A stretch of DNA of 64,000 nucleotides from Limnoperna fortunei (taxonomy: Eukaryota; Mollusca; Bivalvia; Mytilida; Modiolidae). Each line of letters starts with the position of its first letter. The stretch's first letter is position 1. Positions 1 through 24,700 of this stretch are shown in pieces. Below the pieces are notes generated by a model. That model saw only the letters and a list, made by a program, of their open reading frames with translations. It ran no database searches and had not been told where the DNA came from. The DNA is taken from NCBI GenBank assembly GCA_944474755.1, contig OX104124.1, forward strand, positions 21,922,452 to 21,986,451. The letters run 5' to 3'. Made by a program: the position numbers and the translations under genes.

Positions 1-185
1 GCCTTCAACTAAACAAAAAATTTGTTGTATTAAATAATATCAATTAAGAAAACAAACCTGAATGAAAATTCATACTAATGGATTAGATCTGTGATGAAAT
101 TGATAGCAAGGACATTCGACTGAAGACAGTAAATTTAAAGTAGTCTCACTTGGCATTTCCGTACATTGCAGAAGAAGAACAATTA

Positions 186-313
186 ATTACAGTCTTCCCG
201 AAATGTGCCGGACCCGAACAGCGAAAAAATTTACAACAGAAATGTTAAATTGGTCCGGCAGTATTTGTATTTAGGTCCGATAAGCAAAGAACTAATTTCG
301 CGAAGACTGTAAT
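186..313. repeat. Nested inverted repeat (hairpin-forming, MITE-like)
   Basis: A 19-base arm at 186-204 is the reverse complement of 295-313 with one mismatch. Inside it a second pair, tgccggacc (205-213) and ggtccggca (252-260), is perfect. The two nested arms would fold into one long hairpin. No open frame lies inside. I infer a small non-autonomous DNA element or its remnant; no clear target duplication is seen. Confidence 0.55.
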
Positions 314-1353
314 TATCGTGCAACATTAGAGAAAATTTCGAAGCAAGTTTTCAAGTATAAAATAGTTGGCCATTTCATCTATAGATTGCTGTTCATTTGA
401 TGCTGATGGCACACATGTAGGAGGGTGTGTGATAAGAAACCCAGTTCTGCAACAGTAAACCTCCCTATCTTCGTTTATTTAAGTTGGAATCTAGCACATA
501 CAGTGCAAGCATTATGTTTTTTTTTTTAAATCTCCCCGTTCCTCTCAAAAACTAAGTACTTTCGTGATGGTTCGTAACTAATTCCATGACAGCATGTCTG
601 AACCACAGGTAACTAAATAAATAAATAAATTTGTTCATTTAAGTTATACAGTTGACGGTATTCTAATATATGTATGTTATAATCTTCAGCACGAGCTTTT
701 CAAGGTTGTGTTTATCGTATGTATACAACTCATAACAGACTGTGGACAGGGTGATCTGCCAAAGGTCAATGATATCACTGGTCACCAGTGCTTAATGCCA
801 TATAACTAAACATCAATTCAGACGCAATGATATAGCTGAAATTGACCCTATACAAGCATATGTATTCAGTGTCTTCATCTTATAACATTAGCCCGGGTTA
901 CTGTTATCATCTACATGTACTTGAACATTTGGGCTGCACTCAATCCCCATTTGGGTGTGATAATAATAGTATTTTCAATGAAACTTAATAATGTAGCTAC
1001 AAATTGCTCAAAACGTAATTAGCTAATATCAGCTACATGTATATTTGTTTTCTTTTTAAGTACATCTACAATTCAGCAGTAAAACAAACACTTGTATTCC
1101 CGTAGCATTATACATGTATTTAAAGAAAGAAAATATATAAATATTGTTCCGTGAATGAGAGTCTCACTTTAAAAATATTTGAATAGTTACATTACAGTTC
1201 AGTAGTTTACACAATAGTTAATTGTCATACAAAAGATGGTGACATGTTCCCAGATGACTTGTCACGCTGTCTAAATCAACCATTGTCTCCTGTATAGATA
1301 GGACTCTCATCACAAAAGTTCATGTCAGACAGTGGCATCCTATCATTGGTCTT
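314..1353. other. AT-rich non-coding stretch, upstream DLAT intron or flank
   Basis: No exon, no lipoyl-domain coding sequence and no clear repeat family was recognised here. Because the first visible DLAT exon begins in mid-protein, this stretch is probably intron. Confidence 0.5.
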
Positions 1354-2130
1354 TCAGTCTGGTCGTAGTAAACGTTTGTTTATGCTGTTAATTATGGGCT
1401 GGTACATTTTGACACATTCTGGGTATTAATGCAGAACATAATACTTTGCTGCATTTTTCATGGCTTCTTTCAACCATGTTTTGCCTTTAAGGCCACCACC
1501 GTGATATTGGAATGGAAGGTTGTCTAGCCAAAACAATTCCGGAAACAATGTAGAAATTTCTTTGCAGGCAAAGTTTCCTGGGCCCCTGAAGTTTGTCCTT
1601 AATGACGAATTATGACTTATTTAATTTGATGCTCAGACTTTATACCATAGTGAAAATCCTCAGTGTGTTGGTGCTGGATCATCATCTTCGGCATATGTTC
1701 CGTTGTTTCCTTTGTTTGTTACTGTGCCTGCAGCAACTATTACTGTTTTTCGATCGACGGATGACTGTACACCTTTCATTGCTATTTTCATAGCTGTTAC
1801 ATTTTTATTGATAACGTCCTCTGCAGATTTAGGTTGTAGTGTACCATCTCCTTATAGAAGCAATGGATTTTCCTGGCAATGGTGTCTAACCTAGACATAA
1901 GTGTGTCATTTTCAGCTGATGGTTGTGGTGTAGGCTCTGTTGCACTGCTGTAAGTTGCCGTTGGATTGGCTTGGTCTTGAGGTGCAGTTGTTTCCTTAGC
2001 AACCCTACATTTCTGCACAGTTGCACTGCTGTCTGTTGCCATGAGATTGGCTTGTTCAGCAAGAGGTGCAGGTGTTGCCTCAGCAACCTTAACTTGCTCT
2101 GTTGCACTGCTGTTAGATGTGTTTTTTCTT
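1354..2130 (-). pseudogene. Decayed BEN-domain-like gene, antisense in the DLAT locus
   Basis: Read on the minus strand, 2130 to 1800 encodes a Ser/Ala/Thr-rich stretch made of 27-residue repeats (SSATEQ.., SSATVQ.., SSATEP..) followed by a helical segment (ENDTLMSRLDTIARKI). After a frame change, 1800 to about 1690 continues with KGVQSSVDRKTVIVAAGTV. From about 1590 to 1354 a third block reads GNFACKEISTLFPELFW, then YHGGGLKGKTWLKEAMKN and YYPECVKMYQPIINSINKRL. That last block resembles by eye the BEN domains of molluscan uncharacterised proteins (NFA..L..LFPELF, YxGGG, then a YP block). At least three in-frame stops and one frame change interrupt it, so I call it a pseudogene. It could instead be a spliced gene whose introns I cannot place. 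The BEN assignment is tentative. Confidence 0.42.
1927..2112 (-). repeat. 81-bp tandem repeat, about 2.5 copies, codon-length unit
   Basis: The motif gttgcactgc recurs at 1939, 2020 and 2101, exactly 81 bases apart. Eighty-one is 27 codons, and the minus-strand frame stays open across the copies, giving 27-residue peptide repeats. This fits expansion while the sequence was coding. Confidence 0.7.
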
Positions 2131-2367
2131 GAGGCGTGTCAGAAGCAGCGACTGTTCTAGCCAAAACTTACATTCCTGTAAAATAAATATTAATATTAAA
2201 CCTTTTTCAGTCGACATTATTGAAATATTTGTGTTTTTCGTTATAAAGTTTTTATAATACTTTCAATGTTGTTTGATGGAATTCATTATTTGCAATTGTA
2301 AGAAATAATAATATACAACAGTCTTGCGCTGAATAACAAGATTTTTAAGTGTAATTATCTTTTTCAG

Positions 2368-15655
<13,288 letters not shown>

Positions 15656-17460
15656 ACATTGTTTTATTAGACAAAATGACAGGGCAGGGTGCTACCAGCA
15701 AGTGTTAATCAATATTTCATGTAATCACTTCTCTGCCATTTCTATTGCTTTTTTATTCAAAATGGATAAAAAGAAAGAAAATGTTCTTACCATTTTATAT
15801 ACTGGTAAAAGTTGGTTCCACTAAAAGTTATATGAATTGTTTGGACCGAGGTTAAAATATAGACCAACTTTTCAAGGTACTTTTTTCATGATTTGCTTTA
15901 ACATATTAGCTTATTACCATTGAAAACCCTGAACAAAATTGTTTAAAAGTATGTACATCCTGAATATAGCTGAAATATTTCTTGCTGGACATTTAACACC
16001 TAAACGTTTGTGCTAGTGGCTATTGAAGATCGTAAACTTTTAATGGAACAGCTCTTTAAAATGGGAGAGCATACATCTACAATAAGTGCTATCTACTTGT
16101 TATACAGATCTGGGTGTTTAAGATTGGTTACAATTAAAAAGAAGTTTAAGAAATTTTCCTGTTTAAGGGAGATAATCTTGCTGCATTACACACATGTTGG
16201 TTACGAAAGTTTAAAATGTAATTTTTTTTATTTTTTGTTGTAAGTTTTTAAGTTTTTTTGTGGTCATAAATTAATCATCTGTAAACAGGAAAAAAGTCTG
16301 ATTATAGAAATCATATAAAACAAATACCTGCTACACTTATGTGTAGAAAATGTTTTTATACTCAAACATTGAGATTTTCTGTGATTTCTGGATTTTAACT
16401 ACTTATAGACTTTTAGCCATGATGATGGGAGTTGAATGTATTTACTGCTTGTGGTTTCTGATCATTATAAATTAATGCAATCATGTTGCAAAGCAATAGT
16501 TTGGTATTTTGACATACTTAACAGTTTTAATAGAAAATCTTAAATATTTGATGTTTTTGAAAAGAAGTTTTTTTAATCAGTGATGCACACAGTCCTGTAT
16601 TTAAACTGGACCGAGTGTCTATATATTTGGTCTCAACAATACTCATATAGTTCTAATACTGGTATGGTCTGGAACACATGTATTTTAACTGTTCAGAAAA
16701 TGAGAATGTTCATCATGATTTTAATGACATTTGAAGAAAATTTGATGTCACTCAGAATGTAGCTAAAATTTATCTTGTTAAACAACACATGGTCCTTTTC
16801 TAATTAGGGTAGCTGTACTTCTTTCTCCTGATAAGATCCAGATCTCCGCACTTGGGTTGTCATCAGGTACAAATCCCGTTACCTACCTGTGAAAACTGTA
16901 TGCATCATAAATGACAACCTCGCTTGCAGAGATGGCACAGCTCATTCTTTTATGAACATTTTTGAGAAAAAAAATGGTATCTGATCAGAATCATCTTACC
17001 AGAATACAGATCTATATTAATGAATCAAAGAAAAAAAAATTTTGCTTGATTGGATTACAACTTTATAATGTAAGGAATGATTCTTTTCTGGTTCGATGCT
17101 GTAAATTAAAAAATTTAGCCGACGAGTCGGATGACTATCAAACTAAAGGGTAGATCTATTATTTTTTGCAATCTTTTTAACTTATAATAGATTGCCTAAG
17201 TTTGGCCCTAATTTTTCTCTGTGAAACTATTCTAACTTCCCCCTTTGGAAAATATTAATCAATCTGCCCTTGTTAACTAAAAACCCTGGGAAGGAGAGGA
17301 AATTTGTTTTAATCAAATTTTATTTCATTATGAATCTCGCATCTTTTATCTGAATAAAACTCCTTGTTACAGCTATATTTTACCTTCAAAACAAATAGTT
17401 AGATGGTATGCTGTTATTTGTTAGACCAAAATAATAAAAGTTTCCAAAACAAATTGTTGT
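15656..17460 (+). other. DLAT: Probable DLAT 3' UTR with candidate poly(A) signals
   Basis: This AT-rich stretch after the stop has no interspersed repeat that I recognise. AATAAA occurs at 17353-17358 and 17433-17438; the second is followed by gttgtgtttggg, a GT-rich element as expected downstream of a cleavage site. The exact end is not determined. Confidence 0.45.
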
Positions 17461-18312
17461 GTTTGGGATATGATATATAATGATAATTATACTATATCAT
17501 CAGATATTATATTGTTGATTGCTTTTTCATTACAGTGTACACAAGACCCAGGGACTTGTTAATAAGATACCTACATGTATCTTATGGGTTTTTATTTTCC
17601 TTGTTTTTCTTGTGAATTTAGAAAAAGGTATCCTTTGAATTACCTGCTGAACAGTAGCTCTTTAGATCTTTTGATATTTTCTTTTTTTGGTGGACCATAG
17701 ATGGTCCGGCAAATCAAAAATAGCCAAAGGACATAAAGATCTACCTTTGAATGGACTTTTGGTGTAATTTCCTGTGTCATATGACAGCCACTGAGTAAAT
17801 TAGTTGAACCCATGTCAACAAGACCCAGAATATTGAATCTGTCAATACAGAATACCAGTTCATTGAAGCTGTTATTGCCTATTTTAATATAATAAATGTG
17901 AATGTCAATTTCAATTATATTACAATTGTCTGTTGTATTTTACTGGTATTTATTTATAATTACATATATTTCACAGGTTTAATGACTTGTTAGAAAGAAT
18001 ACTTTTAGTTTGTCTTCAGAATATTATATTATGTCCGGTCAACAAAAGTTGGGGGGACAAAGAATTTTGGCTTGTTCTTCCGTGCATCCCTCCCGACTCA
18101 AGTTTAGCTTTGCATTGAAGCTTTTTTAAAGAAGATAACACAAGTTCATGAAACTTGGTACACAGTTACAACATGATGAGATGTCTGCACTGGCAGAATT
18201 TTGTAGTGCTGAGCCAAAAAGCGGAACATCAGTGGCACAGTGGCACATTTTCTTGATGCCCATTTAATTAAAACCGGTTTGAAAAATGTCTAGTATACTT
18301 AATGTTTACTTT
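17461..18312. other. Intergenic, no gene seen
   Basis: AT-rich. A block near 18030-18290 (aaagttggggggacaaagaa, aagttcatgaaacttggtac) looks like another dispersed molluscan repeat, related in style to the 8720-9560 units. There is no open frame of note. Confidence 0.4.
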
Positions 18313-18420
18313 ATGTCGGCGGTTTTCTCCGGGTACTCGGGTTTCTTTCCCCTATAAAACTGGACGCCATTATATAGTTGAACAATTGCTGAAATTGGCG
18401 TTAAACACCATTCAGACAAA
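18313..18420 (+). mobile_element. SINE copy, 3' part only
   Basis: ggttttctccgggtactcgg, aaaactggacgccattatat and ggcgttaaacaccattcaga match the 3' half of the family. Confidence 0.75.
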
Positions 18421-18540
18421 ATTTCCTGCCTGGTTTGTAGTGATACTGTTGATAAGTAGAAGTAGGTTTTAATAAATTAACAAAATGTTTGATATGGAAA
18501 GGAAGATATTTGATTTTGTCTTTTCTTTACCTTTAAATGG

Positions 18541-18621
18541 CTCATTGTAGCCGCTACAAAAGGCTAAATTCTCCTACCCTACCCAATACTCCGTACTTTT
18601 CCAGTGGCAGTCAAAATTTTG
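18541..18621. repeat. Fragment of a dispersed repeat, inverted copy of 23050-23133
   Basis: tgtagccgctacaaaaggct and ttttccagtggcagtcaaaa appear at 23050-23133 in reverse complement (ttttgactgccactggaaaa, agccttttgtagcggcta). The SINE at 18634 was inserted next to it. Confidence 0.65.
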
Positions 18622-18633
18622 TATATTGGTAGA

Positions 18634-18794
18634 TCCAATCTTAATTGACAAGGATTGCCAGTTTTCCTACCGCAGGTCGCGGGTTTTCTCCGGGAACTCC
18701 GGCTTCCTCCTCCAATAAAAACTGGACGCCATGATGTAGCTGAAAAATTGCTGAAAATGGCGTTAAACACAATACTGAACAAACAAACAAATTA
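18634..18794 (+). mobile_element. 5'-truncated SINE with 12-bp target duplication
   Basis: tatattggtaga at 18622-18633 is repeated exactly at 18795-18806. Between them lie the body from tccaatcttaattgacaagg to the tail ctgaacaaacaaacaaat. Truncation at the same general point as in the 9842 copy suggests incomplete reverse transcription. Confidence 0.85.
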
Positions 18795-18849
18795 TATATT
18801 GGTAGAATGTTGCAGAACACTTCTGTTGCTTTGGTTTCAGTTAACATGA

Positions 18850-21550
18850 CATTGCTGACGTGTTGCTAAATCTTGACCATATATCATACAATATGGTAGT
18901 GAGTTAGTATGCTCTTTGCTGCATGCCATTTAGTCCCCAGTTTTCGGCTTGGTCTATGGGTAAAATATATCTGAACCGATTATACTGGATTGCACCCTGT
19001 GATTGCACACGATTCTAAGATTTTCGCCTGCACATGAAAAGTTGCTATAGCTACAGATTGAGTCCGAGAATCCTACTTGTATTTTACTTTTAGCCGACCG
19101 AATGCCCTTTCAAATGCGATGGTTTTAAAATAACTTTTCTCGACCCTTGACGGAAATAGCCTTGAGATATGCCCACTGATTTCATGTGGAAACCATCCGT
19201 TTGTTTTCTGTATCCGGAAAAATTTTGCAAGAGGACTCTCTTTTGGACAGATCTAAACTTCCTGCTTTAAAACTAGAAAAATTCGAACGATTGCCTTTGA
19301 GTCTTTCAAAATTATTATATTGAAAATATATACGTTTTTATTTTTTACAATATCTTATTGTAATAAAAACAACTCGAATAATTTTAAGGATGTACAACAG
19401 TGCTTGCCCAACACCTGACAACTTCATGCGATGTCATTTCTAAGCGAGGTCAGACAGATTACCTCCTCGGACAGTTAACAGTGTGGAGGAGGGGGGTGTT
19501 TTTGCAGCTCATGTAAACTCAAGAATATTCTTCATGCCTGAGTAGCAGTCTACTGTCCCGTTTATCATCTTTGAATAGGTAATAAAACAGGTCAATTCTA
19601 TCGGTAATAAAAAATACAGATATGAAATAAATTTATTCCAACAAAACTAATTTGTAACAATTTTCTGTAGAAATGAATTTAAAAAACATCTTGGTTGTGT
19701 CTACCAATTACAATGCTGTTGGTTTTATATATAAGGAGTACAACGTTAACAGTTTGATATTGACACGAGTTCTAATGAACATCAACATAGCATAATGGAA
19801 GTTCTTTTTTTTTCGCTAAAGGAATTGATTAAGGATATTTAGCTCTATAAGCAAGACATCGGGCCTATAGGTGCAGACTTAATTATTAATAGGACTGGTA
19901 ATTATATGAACCATACCATCCCAATGGGAAATTGCAGACCACGGACGCAAATCCTCAAAAATGGCGATACTTGTTGCAGCAAACAGAATTAAAAGAGCAA
20001 AAAACATACACCGGTGAAATGACACTGGCTCAGAACTTTAATTCCACATTTCGGTAAGTGGGCAATGTTTTTTCAGTAAAAAAAAATTGAATTTGGGGAC
20101 TATTTTTATTTTGATCAACCATAGCGAGCTTGAAACTAAAGACACCACCAATTTACTTTAGCCGGCCTCTTACCTACACTTTATTCTAGAAATATATAGG
20201 AAAACAACAAACTAGACTCCACGACAAACGAGATGACTTCAACTTTCTAATTGTAAACTTCTCGTTTATCGAAAGCAACATTCTAGCACTTCGTAGTAAA
20301 AACGAACGTTCAGCCCATTATAGTGTAGGGTTTGACTGAACAATGGAATCAAATACACAATCTTTCACAAAACATGCGAACACATTACCAATTACGCTTG
20401 GTCAAAGGAAAATCTAAAGTCAATATTATTATTAAAACGATTCTTACAGGCAGACATGTAAGTTTAGACCCATACGATTTCAATAAAGTTATACAGATTG
20501 AAGAATAAATGTCAAACATTACAGGAATGATCCCAAAAAAGTTTGACAGAGAAAAATTTTTATAAATTTTTAAATAGTGATTTTGGACGTTTTGACTTTG
20601 TCATTTCCAATTTGAAATATATTTCGTGAAAATATCTACTTTGTCATTTCTGTTATTATTTATATAAAACTCAATCGTAAATTGTTTTGTGTAAACCTCG
20701 TTAATTTAGTCTTGAATATCATATGTTTAAAATCTGTGCTAAAACTGTTAAGGAATTAATTAGCTAACATCTAACGTTTTAATCCAAACGTTTTAAATAT
20801 TTACAGTGTTTAGGAGCAACTTTTTTTTGTATTTAATCTGCTCTTTCAGGTAGATACATGTTCATACCGTGACATTATTTCTATTGTTAATCTTTATGAA
20901 ATGATTGTATGTTTTTCTCAGTTTTATTGTTATTTAGTGTTACATATATTGTCTGAAGTTTAGGCTTCAGTCGGAGTCAGCTTTTCATACTGACAATAAC
21001 CGACAAGACTAAGTCGATATTAATACAACCCACCCTTAAAATTGATTGGCCAGTTTGTCAATAGGACCTGTTTATAATCGCTCATTCTATTATTTTTTGT
21101 AGCAACGTGTGTGTTGTTACAAATGCCGTGAACATTTTACAGTTAAGGAAACGGATAGTTTGGTATGCAATAAAACCATTTGAAATGCTTCTTCATAGTC
21201 AGGACCATTGCTGTAGTTACCATATTTATGGTTTTTGCAGGTTCTGGAGTTTGCTGGATTCTAGGACTTCGTTTTTTTTTGACAGTTTCAGCGGTTTTTG
21301 ATATTGTGTTATTACATTCACTTTAGTGAACTACAGGAGACTGTAGTAGCTATGTATTTTCTTTACTCGTAGTGTATGAACTATGTAACTATATTATTTG
21401 TGAAGTGACATTTGTTTTGAAGTGTTGTATAGAAATACGCTACTTAAAAAAACTAATTTGGAAAAATATTAATTATTAAACTCTTCTGGTTTGTTTTGCA
21501 AATCTACTTATCGAATATTATTAATATTTAGATAGTAGAAAGTGTTAATC
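18850..21550. other. Intergenic, no gene recognised
   Basis: AT-rich with only short open frames that have no coding character. No repeat family recurring elsewhere in the window was seen. Confidence 0.4.
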
Positions 21551-21589
21551 CATTAACTTTTAAAGAGATATCCCGCAATATTCTGTTGA

Positions 21590-22260
21590 AGTAATGTATC
21601 TAGTGAATCCCTACAATTTGATTGGTTAATCAAGACGGGGATATCATACCGTATTCCCTGTGAAACCCCGGGGATATTGAAACCAGTTTGAAAATGGCGT
21701 CTATTCATTGAATAATTAATTTGTTTTACATAATATAAATAGTTAAACATAATATAAAGATATCAAATATCGATTTTAAATACATGCATTTTACGGAATC
21801 TTTCATCTCCGTCTGCGATTTGTCTTGAAACTAACAAGGGAGATAACCGATAACGTAAAGTCTTCAAAATGGCACACAAAGGCATTTGCATCGCACTTCG
21901 AAAGTGAAATTTATCATTAAAAGTTAAGCAGGGAATAAAAAGTCGTAAAAAATAAAGGTTATAAAATTTAAAATGCAATAAAAAGTTTCGTTGGAAGCTT
22001 AAATGTGTTGAATGGTATGTTCTCCGATAGTCGGGTGGTCCAAACTAAAGCATGAGAAATGTATAATCTAATTATATACTTTAGAATATTAGTACAAGAA
22101 GACTTCAACAGAATATAATTGTTATTCAGGCTTCACAGGGGATACGGGTTCATATTCCCTGTCTGTATTCTATATTCCCTTCGCCTCCGGCTCAGGGAAT
22201 ATAAAACACAGACAGGGAATATGAACCCGTATCCCCTGTGAAGATCCCGAATAACATATA
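21590..22260. repeat. Palindromic MITE-like sequence with a 36-bp perfect inverted repeat
   Basis: 22131-22166 is the exact reverse complement of 22208-22243. Inside it tatattccct (22171-22180) pairs with agggaatata (22194-22203). A related stretch (gggatatcataccgtattcc, cctgtgaaaccccggggata) lies at 21639-21675. No frame is present. The two may be the end regions of one decayed element. Confidence 0.65.
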
Positions 22261-22655
22261 ATATTCCAAGCCCAATGTTCTGGTGTAATGAATAATTAAT
22301 AATTCATTGTGTAGTTTTCCTCTATTGAACCTCGTTGTCCCTGTTTGTATCTTCTACTTAAAACATAATAAAGTGCTTTCGACCAATCAGATGGCTTGAT
22401 GTTGGAGGCCCTTTCAGTGACTTTTTAGTAGGTGTACACCAAATTTTCAACTGATTGTAGTGTAAACATGTTTATTTCATTATACATGCATGATTATGCA
22501 GGATCACATTAAACAATACAAAGAAACAAGCAAAGCTGCTTTTCTGGTCTGTCTTCTTAGGAAAAATATTCAAACATTTGCAGGTAACATAACTTTAATA
22601 TTTTACGCATGCTACTATCAATAAAGGATATTTTAATAAAAACATATGGTTTAAT

Positions 22656-22918
22656 GGAAGAGTTTGTTTGTTTGTTTGAATGGTGTTTAACGCCACTTCA
22701 GCAATTTTTCAGCTTTATCATGGCGTCCAGTTTTTATTGGGTGAGGAACCCGGAGAAAATCACGTCCTTCGGTAAGAAAAATGGCAATCCTTGTCAATTA
22801 AGATTGGAGCCGAGTAAACTATGCCTGCAGTGAGACTCGAACCCGCAACATCAGTATTATCAGACCACGTGATCAATAGTAGACGAACTACCTTAACCAC
22901 TCGGCCACCGTGGCTCCT
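22656..22918 (-). mobile_element. SINE copy, full length
   Basis: Read on minus, it begins with ggagccacggtggccgagtg and continues gttaaggtagttcgtctact. It has B-box gggttcgagtctc and the body gactccaatc..tgacaaggattgcc, and ends in caaacaaacaaac. It keeps both A- and B-box-like blocks. Confidence 0.85.
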
Positions 22919-22920
22919 TC

Positions 22921-23370
22921 AAAGGGATTGATTGATTGAATGGATGTCTGATTTACGTCCAGCGAGCAGTATTTCAGCTGTATTCAGGACGGGAACAAGT
23001 TAACAAACAATAAATCAACGGAAAATGGGGTGGGATGGGTCACAGGGAATACAATTTTGACTGCCACTGGAAAAGTATGGAGTTTTTGGGTAGGGGCGAA
23101 AAATTTAGCCTTTTGTAGCGGCTATAATGAGCCTACTCTTTTTCGAAATCTACAAAAGGGGTCTTTATCGTGCAAGATGCGTGGCACTCTCAAAACACGT
23201 TATCCACTACGGTCCGCGGTCAGGCTTTCCGTATTATGACCTGACAACACCCCAACGAGAGGGTCTCCCCTATTCGCCACCCGGGGACGCGCTGGGCTGC
23301 TCTTTGGGTCGAGCACTGGGAACCCTCCCAGTATGGACCCAAGGGAAGAGGTAGAAATGCTAAAGAGGTA
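22921..23370. repeat. Dispersed repeat, GC-rich in part
   Basis: It starts gattgattgattgaatggat, then tttacgtccagcgagcagta. A GC-rich end contains cctgacaacaccccaacgag and ccacccggggacgcgctggg. A fragment of it is inverted at 18541, and its start resembles 4929-4985. The base composition is unlike its surroundings. I see no coding domain. Confidence 0.55.
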
Positions 23371-23719
23371 AGTAAATAATTCTGATGTTTTTGTATAGAG
23401 GACAAGACAGGAGAAAATTTACGGTTGTTTCAAGACAGCCAAATCTACAGTTCAGCGAATCCATGACATTCGTGACAAATAAATAACAATTTAACGAACT
23501 GAAATTCATACCTTTTCTGGTATGTAATATTTACCTTAGACGAGTGCCGTAGTAAAATGTTCATTATGGAATCGTTTTTTGGATCGCAATGTTTTCTTGA
23601 ATAAGTTCATGTCATGAAGGTACAATTTTAAACATCAGTTTGCAGTGGATTCCATAGCTTGACACCGGAATGGATAAAGCAATTATAGTCATTTGTCATT
23701 GTCATGTCTGCTATCTTCT

Positions 23720-24700
23720 CGGAAATGAAAAAAAAAACCTTTATTTACAATTTTCTGGAGGATGAATACTTTGTGTTGTTTCCGTCTATCTGATAGGTTT
23801 TCCCTGTGGGTTTGTTAGTAAACTTTTGCAATGCTAGTACCTATGTAGTCCGCGAATCCTCTGCTGTCCAACGTTTTTTTGCGTGTCCCACTCGTCAAGC
23901 TGCGTCGAGCTGAGCTTTTTCTTATTTATCAATAAGGGTTTAGTTGTCCGAATTGCCAAATCACGTCGGCATACTCTAGGGAATAAAGAATGAAAGACAT
24001 ACAATTTTTAAGCGAAAACCTCGAGTATTTCGTAAATAATCTTAAAACATTTATTCTCTTTCATAATTTTGTACAATATATATGACGTGGACATTCCAGA
24101 GGCCGTTCTTTGAGAAATATACACCTAGGGGTGTTTGTGTTTGTCAAAATTTTTGTAATGTTTGATTATCTATTTTGATAAGAGTGTGATTTGTTTTAAT
24201 AATGGTTGCGGGGTATTTGGGGGAATTGAATTTAACTAAACATTATTGTGACTATAAATTTTGCCCAGATCACTGTTTTGTTTGTCAGCAGCCCCTTGGG
24301 GATTATCTAACACAATGTATAGACTCGTATCGTCGGCAAACAATTAAATTTGCCCTTAGAGATCACCCATAATATCATTAATAAAAGTTAAAAAGAGCAA
24401 AGATTCCAGAAATGCACCTTGGCGTTTACTGGTAACCAGTTTAAATTTTAAGCAATAATTATAACTCTTTAAACCATATCAGAATTATAATTTTATTTTC
24501 ATGGCCAAAGAATTTACGAAATACAAATATGGTTTCATTTATGAAGAAGTCCGTTGTTCCATACTCTATCAGAGGCTTTACTAAAATCACACACACAAAA
24601 AAACGATACAGAATTCCTTTCCAAAAGTTCACCAAAGTCTCCTTTTTTATAAATCAATCAACATAACGCTCGTTTTAATGAGCAATTTTATTCACCTAAT
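23720..24700 (-). pseudogene. Degraded non-LTR retrotransposon (LINE) reverse transcriptase
   Basis: Minus-strand translation in shifting frames gives the order expected of a LINE polymerase: CDFSKASDRVWNNGLLHK (about 24600-24550), then LLFLTFINDIMGDL and FADDTSLYIVLDNPQGAADK (about 24400-24270, with the FADD catalytic motif), then LGVYFSKNGLWNVHV (about 24110) and a C-terminal block near 23950-23880, ending with LSDRRKQHK near 23790. Several stops and frame changes make it dead. The clade cannot be set by eye. Confidence 0.78.

Noticed and set aside
23127..23354. 75-codon GC-rich open frame on +
   Set aside because: It lies in a dispersed repeat that is partly found again at 18541; no domain or start context supports a gene.
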